Assembly (NCBI RefSeq): GCF_001557115.1 | Contig: NZ_LSKQ01000150.1 | Span: 1-7,075 of the forward strand | Reading direction: 5' to 3' | Origin: Erythrobacter sp. CCH5-A1 | Lineage (GTDB): Bacteria > Pseudomonadota > Alphaproteobacteria > Sphingomonadales > Sphingomonadaceae | DNA: 7,075 nucleotides | Shown here: one piece after another, positions 4,978 through 7,075 of the stretch | How positions within the stretch are numbered: position 1 is the stretch's first letter | How the letters are laid out: each line of letters opens with the position of its first letter | The notes under the pieces: model-generated | Seen by the model: only the letters and a program-made list of their open reading frames with translations | What the model was told of the DNA's origin: nothing | Databases searched by the model: none | Made by a program: the position numbers and the translations under genes

Positions 4978-5457
4978 TCAGAGCTGGCCGAGCATGTGCT
5001 CCGCGCTCGAGACCTTGAAGTCGCCCGGTTCTTCGACGTTGAGCTGCTCGACCACGCCGTCGTTGATCACCATCGAGAAGCGCTGGCCGCGCTTTCCGAG
5101 GCCGAAGCCCGAGCCGTCCATGGTGAGGCCGATCGCCTCGACGAATTCGGCATTGCCGTCGGCGAGCATGGTGATGTCCTCGCTCCCGGCGGCCTTGTTC
5201 CAGGCGCCCATCACGAAGGCATCGTTGACCGCAGTGCCGACGATTTCGTCGACACCCTTGGCCTTGAGCTCGGCGGCCTTCTCGACGAAGCCGGGCAGGT
5301 GCTTGGCCGAGCAGGTCGGGGTGAAGGCGCCGGGCACGCTGAACAGGGCGACCTTCTTGCCGGCGAAATAGTCGGAGGACTTGACCGGCTGCGGGCCCTC
5401 GGCGGTCGCCTTGATGAGGGTGACTTCGGGAAGCTTGTCGCCAACGGAAATGGTCAT
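4978..5457 (-). CDS. Peroxiredoxin of the Prx5 subfamily
   Basis: A 159-residue thiol peroxidase that would reduce hydrogen and organic peroxides in the cytoplasm. The active site is V41-P42-G43-A44-F45-T46-P47-T48-C49-S50: C49 is the peroxidatic cysteine, with P42 and T46 completing the PxxxT/SxxC motif. A later Arg in GKRGQRFSMVI fits the conserved peroxidase arginine. The opening MTISVGDKLPEVTL and the insertion KGVDEIVGTAVNDAFVMGAW are characteristic of the Prx5 group. C49 is the only cysteine, so there is no resolving cysteine and the enzyme must be reduced by an outside thiol, probably glutathione/glutaredoxin. The ATG at 5457-5455 has GAGAGGA about 10 bases upstream; the frame extends further but the extra residues are Arg/Pro-rich and unlike the family. 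It diverges from ahcY. Confidence 0.94.
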   Translation of the reverse strand: MTISVGDKLPEVTLIKATAEGPQPVKSSDYFAGKKVALFSVPGAFTPTCSAKHLPGFVEKAAELKAKGVDEIVGTAVNDAFVMGAWNKAAGSEDITMLADGNAEFVEAIGLTMDGSGFGLGKRGQRFSMVINDGVVEQLNVEEPGDFKVSSAEHMLGQL

Positions 5458-5648
5458 GGTGGATGTGTCCTCTCTTGCGGGGTGGTGTGGCCCGCGCTCT
5501 CTATCGCGGGGTGGGCGCTGGGGCAACAAATAGACATATAAAGATAAGTTTATATTTGCCTCGAGGGCGATGTGCCGCTAGGGGGCTAGCCGCGTAAACA
5601 GACAGCCCGCCTTCGCGTGTGCCGTTCTGTGCATAGGAGATAGAAACG
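5458..5648. promoter_or_regulatory. Divergent promoter region, peroxiredoxin gene / ahcY
   Basis: This 191-base spacer is GC-rich except for a sharp AT island at about 5526-5557. The island is a dyad: ATATAAA (5536-5542) and TTTATAT (5549-5555) around GATAAG, with outer arms GGCA...AAATA (5522-5532) and TATTTGCC (5553-5560). It could be the -10 region for one or both genes, an operator, or both. The ahcY 5' leader after it is about 90 bases with a small hairpin GCTAG-GGGG-CTAGC (5577-5590). I could not fold the leader into a recognised SAM or SAH riboswitch. Confidence 0.5.
5536..5555. repeat. AT-rich inverted repeat, candidate operator
   Basis: Two perfect 7-base arms, ATATAAA and TTTATAT, are separated by 6 bases (GATAAG), lying 93 bases before the ahcY start and 78 bases before the peroxiredoxin start. 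The composition contrasts strongly with the GC-rich flanks. An operator for a dimeric regulator is plausible; no regulator gene is in the window. Confidence 0.5.
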
Positions 5649-7073
5649 ATGGCCACGCTCGCCGCCAATCCGACCACCGAATACGTCATCAAGGACATCG
5701 CGCTCGCCCAGTTCGGCCGCGACGAGATCATGATCGCCGAAACCGAGATGCCGGGCCTGATGGCCCTGCGCGAGGAATACGGGGCCGCGCAGCCGCTCAA
5801 GGGCGCGCGCATCACCGGCTCGCTCCACATGACGATCCAGACCGCGGTGCTGATCGAGACCCTCGTGGCGCTGGGCGCCGAAGTGCGCTGGGCGACCTGC
5901 AACATCTTCTCGACCCAGGACCACGCCGCCGCCGCGATCGCCGCGCGGGGCATTCCGGTCTTCGCCATCAAGGGCGAGACGCTCGCGGATTACTGGGACT
6001 ATGTCGGCCGCATCTTCGACTGGTCGTCGGAAGCCGATCCCGATCTCACCGCCAACATGATCCTTGACGATGGCGGTGACGCCACCATGTTCGCCCTGTG
6101 GGGCGCGCGCCTCGAAGCGGGCGAGGAAATGGGCGAGCCGACCAACGCCGAGGAAATCGAGTTCCAGCGTGCGCTCAAGGCCTTCGTCGCCGCCAAGCCG
6201 GGCTACCTCACCAAGACGGTGAAGGCGATCAAGGGCGTCTCGGAAGAGACCACCACGGGCGTGATGCGCCTCTACCAGATCGCCAAGCAGGGCAAGCTCC
6301 CGTTCCCGGCGATCAACGTCAACGACTCGGTCACCAAGTCGAAGTTCGACAACCTCTACGGCTGCAAGGAATCGCTGGTCGACGCGATCCGCCGCGCGAC
6401 CGATGTGATGCTGGCCGGCAAGGTCGCCTGCGTCGCGGGCTACGGCGATGTCGGCAAGGGCTCGGCCGCCAGCTTGCGTGACGGCGGCGCGCGCGTGATG
6501 GTCACCGAGATCGACCCGATCTGCGCGCTCCAGGCGGCGATGGACGGCTTCGAGGTCGTCACCATGGAAGATGCGGTGAAGCGCGCCGACATCTTCGTTA
6601 CCGCCACCGGCAACGAGGACGTGATCACCGCCGAGCACATGCAGGCGATGAAGCCGATGGCGATCGTGTGCAACATCGGCCACTTCGACAGCGAGATCCA
6701 GATCGCCGCGCTTTCCAACTACGAGTGGAAGGAAATCAAGGAAGGTACCGACCTCGTCACCTTCCCCGATGGCAAGTCGATCATCGTCCTCGCCAAGGGC
6801 CGCCTGGTGAACCTCGGCTGCGCCACCGGCCACCCGAGCTTCGTGATGAGCGCGAGCTTCACCAACCAGACCCTCGCCCAGATCGAGCTGTTCACCAAGG
6901 CGGACGAATACGAGAACGACGTCTACGTCCTGCCCAAGCACCTCGATGAAAAGGTCGCCGCGCTGCACCTCGCCAAGCTGGGCGTGCAGCTGACCCAGCT
7001 CAGCCAGAAGCAGGCGAGCTACATCGGCGTGCCGCAGGCCGGCCCGTTCAAGCCGGATCACTACCGCTACTAA
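5649..7073 (+). CDS. ahcY: Adenosylhomocysteinase (S-adenosyl-L-homocysteine hydrolase)
   Basis: A complete 474-residue enzyme that reversibly splits S-adenosylhomocysteine into adenosine and homocysteine, removing the inhibitory product of methylation and feeding methionine resynthesis. It is cytoplasmic, normally tetrameric, with tightly bound NAD+. The N-terminal substrate domain has [15 protein letters not shown] (H60), NMILDDGGD (137-144) and SEETTTGV (198-205). [13 protein letters not shown] (223-235) supplies K230 and D234. The NAD-binding fold has G264-Y-G-D-V-G-K-G271, and CNIGHFD (341-347) holds the H345 equivalent. The C-terminus KPDHYRY is the conserved tail that reaches into the neighbouring subunit. 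It is about 40 residues longer than the animal enzyme because of the bacterial insertion around 150-190. AGGAGA lies 8 bases before the ATG. The stop is two bases from the window end, so downstream partners cannot be seen. Confidence 0.98.
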   Translation: MATLAANPTTEYVIKDIALAQFGRDEIMIAETEMPGLMALREEYGAAQPLKGARITGSLHMTIQTAVLIETLVALGAEVRWATCNIFSTQDHAAAAIAARGIPVFAIKGETLADYWDYVGRIFDWSSEADPDLTANMILDDGGDATMFALWGARLEAGEEMGEPTNAEEIEFQRALKAFVAAKPGYLTKTVKAIKGVSEETTTGVMRLYQIAKQGKLPFPAINVNDSVTKSKFDNLYGCKESLVDAIRRATDVMLAGKVACVAGYGDVGKGSAASLRDGGARVMVTEIDPICALQAAMDGFEVVTMEDAVKRADIFVTATGNEDVITAEHMQAMKPMAIVCNIGHFDSEIQIAALSNYEWKEIKEGTDLVTFPDGKSIIVLAKGRLVNLGCATGHPSFVMSASFTNQTLAQIELFTKADEYENDVYVLPKHLDEKVAALHLAKLGVQLTQLSQKQASYIGVPQAGPFKPDHYRY

Positions 7074-7075
7074 GA

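Noticed and set aside
4903..5541. A 212-codon plus-strand frame opposite the peroxiredoxin gene
   Set aside because: It is a shadow of the peroxiredoxin gene, with no ribosome site or family signature.
5561..5648. Possible SAH or SAM riboswitch in the ahcY leader
   Set aside because: ahcY is a known riboswitch target in some Proteobacteria, but I could only find a 5-bp hairpin here and no recognisable conserved core. A covariance-model search would settle it.
5586..7061. A 491-codon open frame on the minus strand opposite ahcY
   Set aside because: It lies fully antisense to a well-conserved gene, has a low-complexity Arg/His/Asp-rich translation, and is a by-product of GC-rich codon third positions.
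1..7075. CRISPR array, transposon, toxin-antitoxin or phage genes
   Set aside because: No regularly spaced repeats, transposase or integrase motifs, or phage-like small gene clusters were seen on either strand.

Overview
The window looks like ordinary chromosome from a high-GC alphaproteobacterium. The family-level flavour of the proteins (Flp pilins, HEAGHHFG metallopeptidase, lipoprotein cytochrome c', bacterial-type AhcY with an insertion) suggests Sphingomonadales, perhaps an Erythrobacter/Porphyrobacter relative. That placement is inference and was not searched.

Layout. Bases 1-448 carry two short Flp/Fap-type pilin genes on the minus strand, the first running off the left edge. From 550 a mutT-like Nudix hydrolase reads rightward, followed by tRNA-Arg(ACG) at 1024-1100 with a very strong terminator. 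Next comes a short odd region, 1141-1280, holding a broken second copy of the tRNA 3' end that is interrupted by a small GC-rich palindromic segment and followed by a second terminator. A zincin-like metallopeptidase gene (minus, ends 1285) and folE (plus, from 1851) diverge from a 176-base spacer. Then come a secreted protein of unknown function (2648-3088) with a textbook terminator, and a two-gene unit of a cytochrome c' predicted to be a lipoprotein and a membrane b-type cytochrome (3235-4449). A second unknown secreted protein (4490-4903, minus) faces them. Finally a peroxiredoxin (minus) and ahcY (plus) diverge from a 191-base spacer with an AT-rich dyad.

Functional links. MutT (oxidised nucleotide clean-up), the peroxiredoxin (peroxide removal) and AhcY (removal of S-adenosylhomocysteine) are housekeeping functions and need not be co-regulated. 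The clearest joint unit is the cytochrome c'/cytochrome b pair, with 3 bases between the genes: a membrane haem b protein plausibly passes electrons to or from a membrane-tethered c-type haem protein.

No CRISPR array, transposase, integrase or defence system was seen. The most unusual items are the interrupted tRNA-Arg 3' copy with AATCG flanking repeats, the AT-rich dyad between the peroxiredoxin gene and ahcY, and the lipoprotein form of cytochrome c'.
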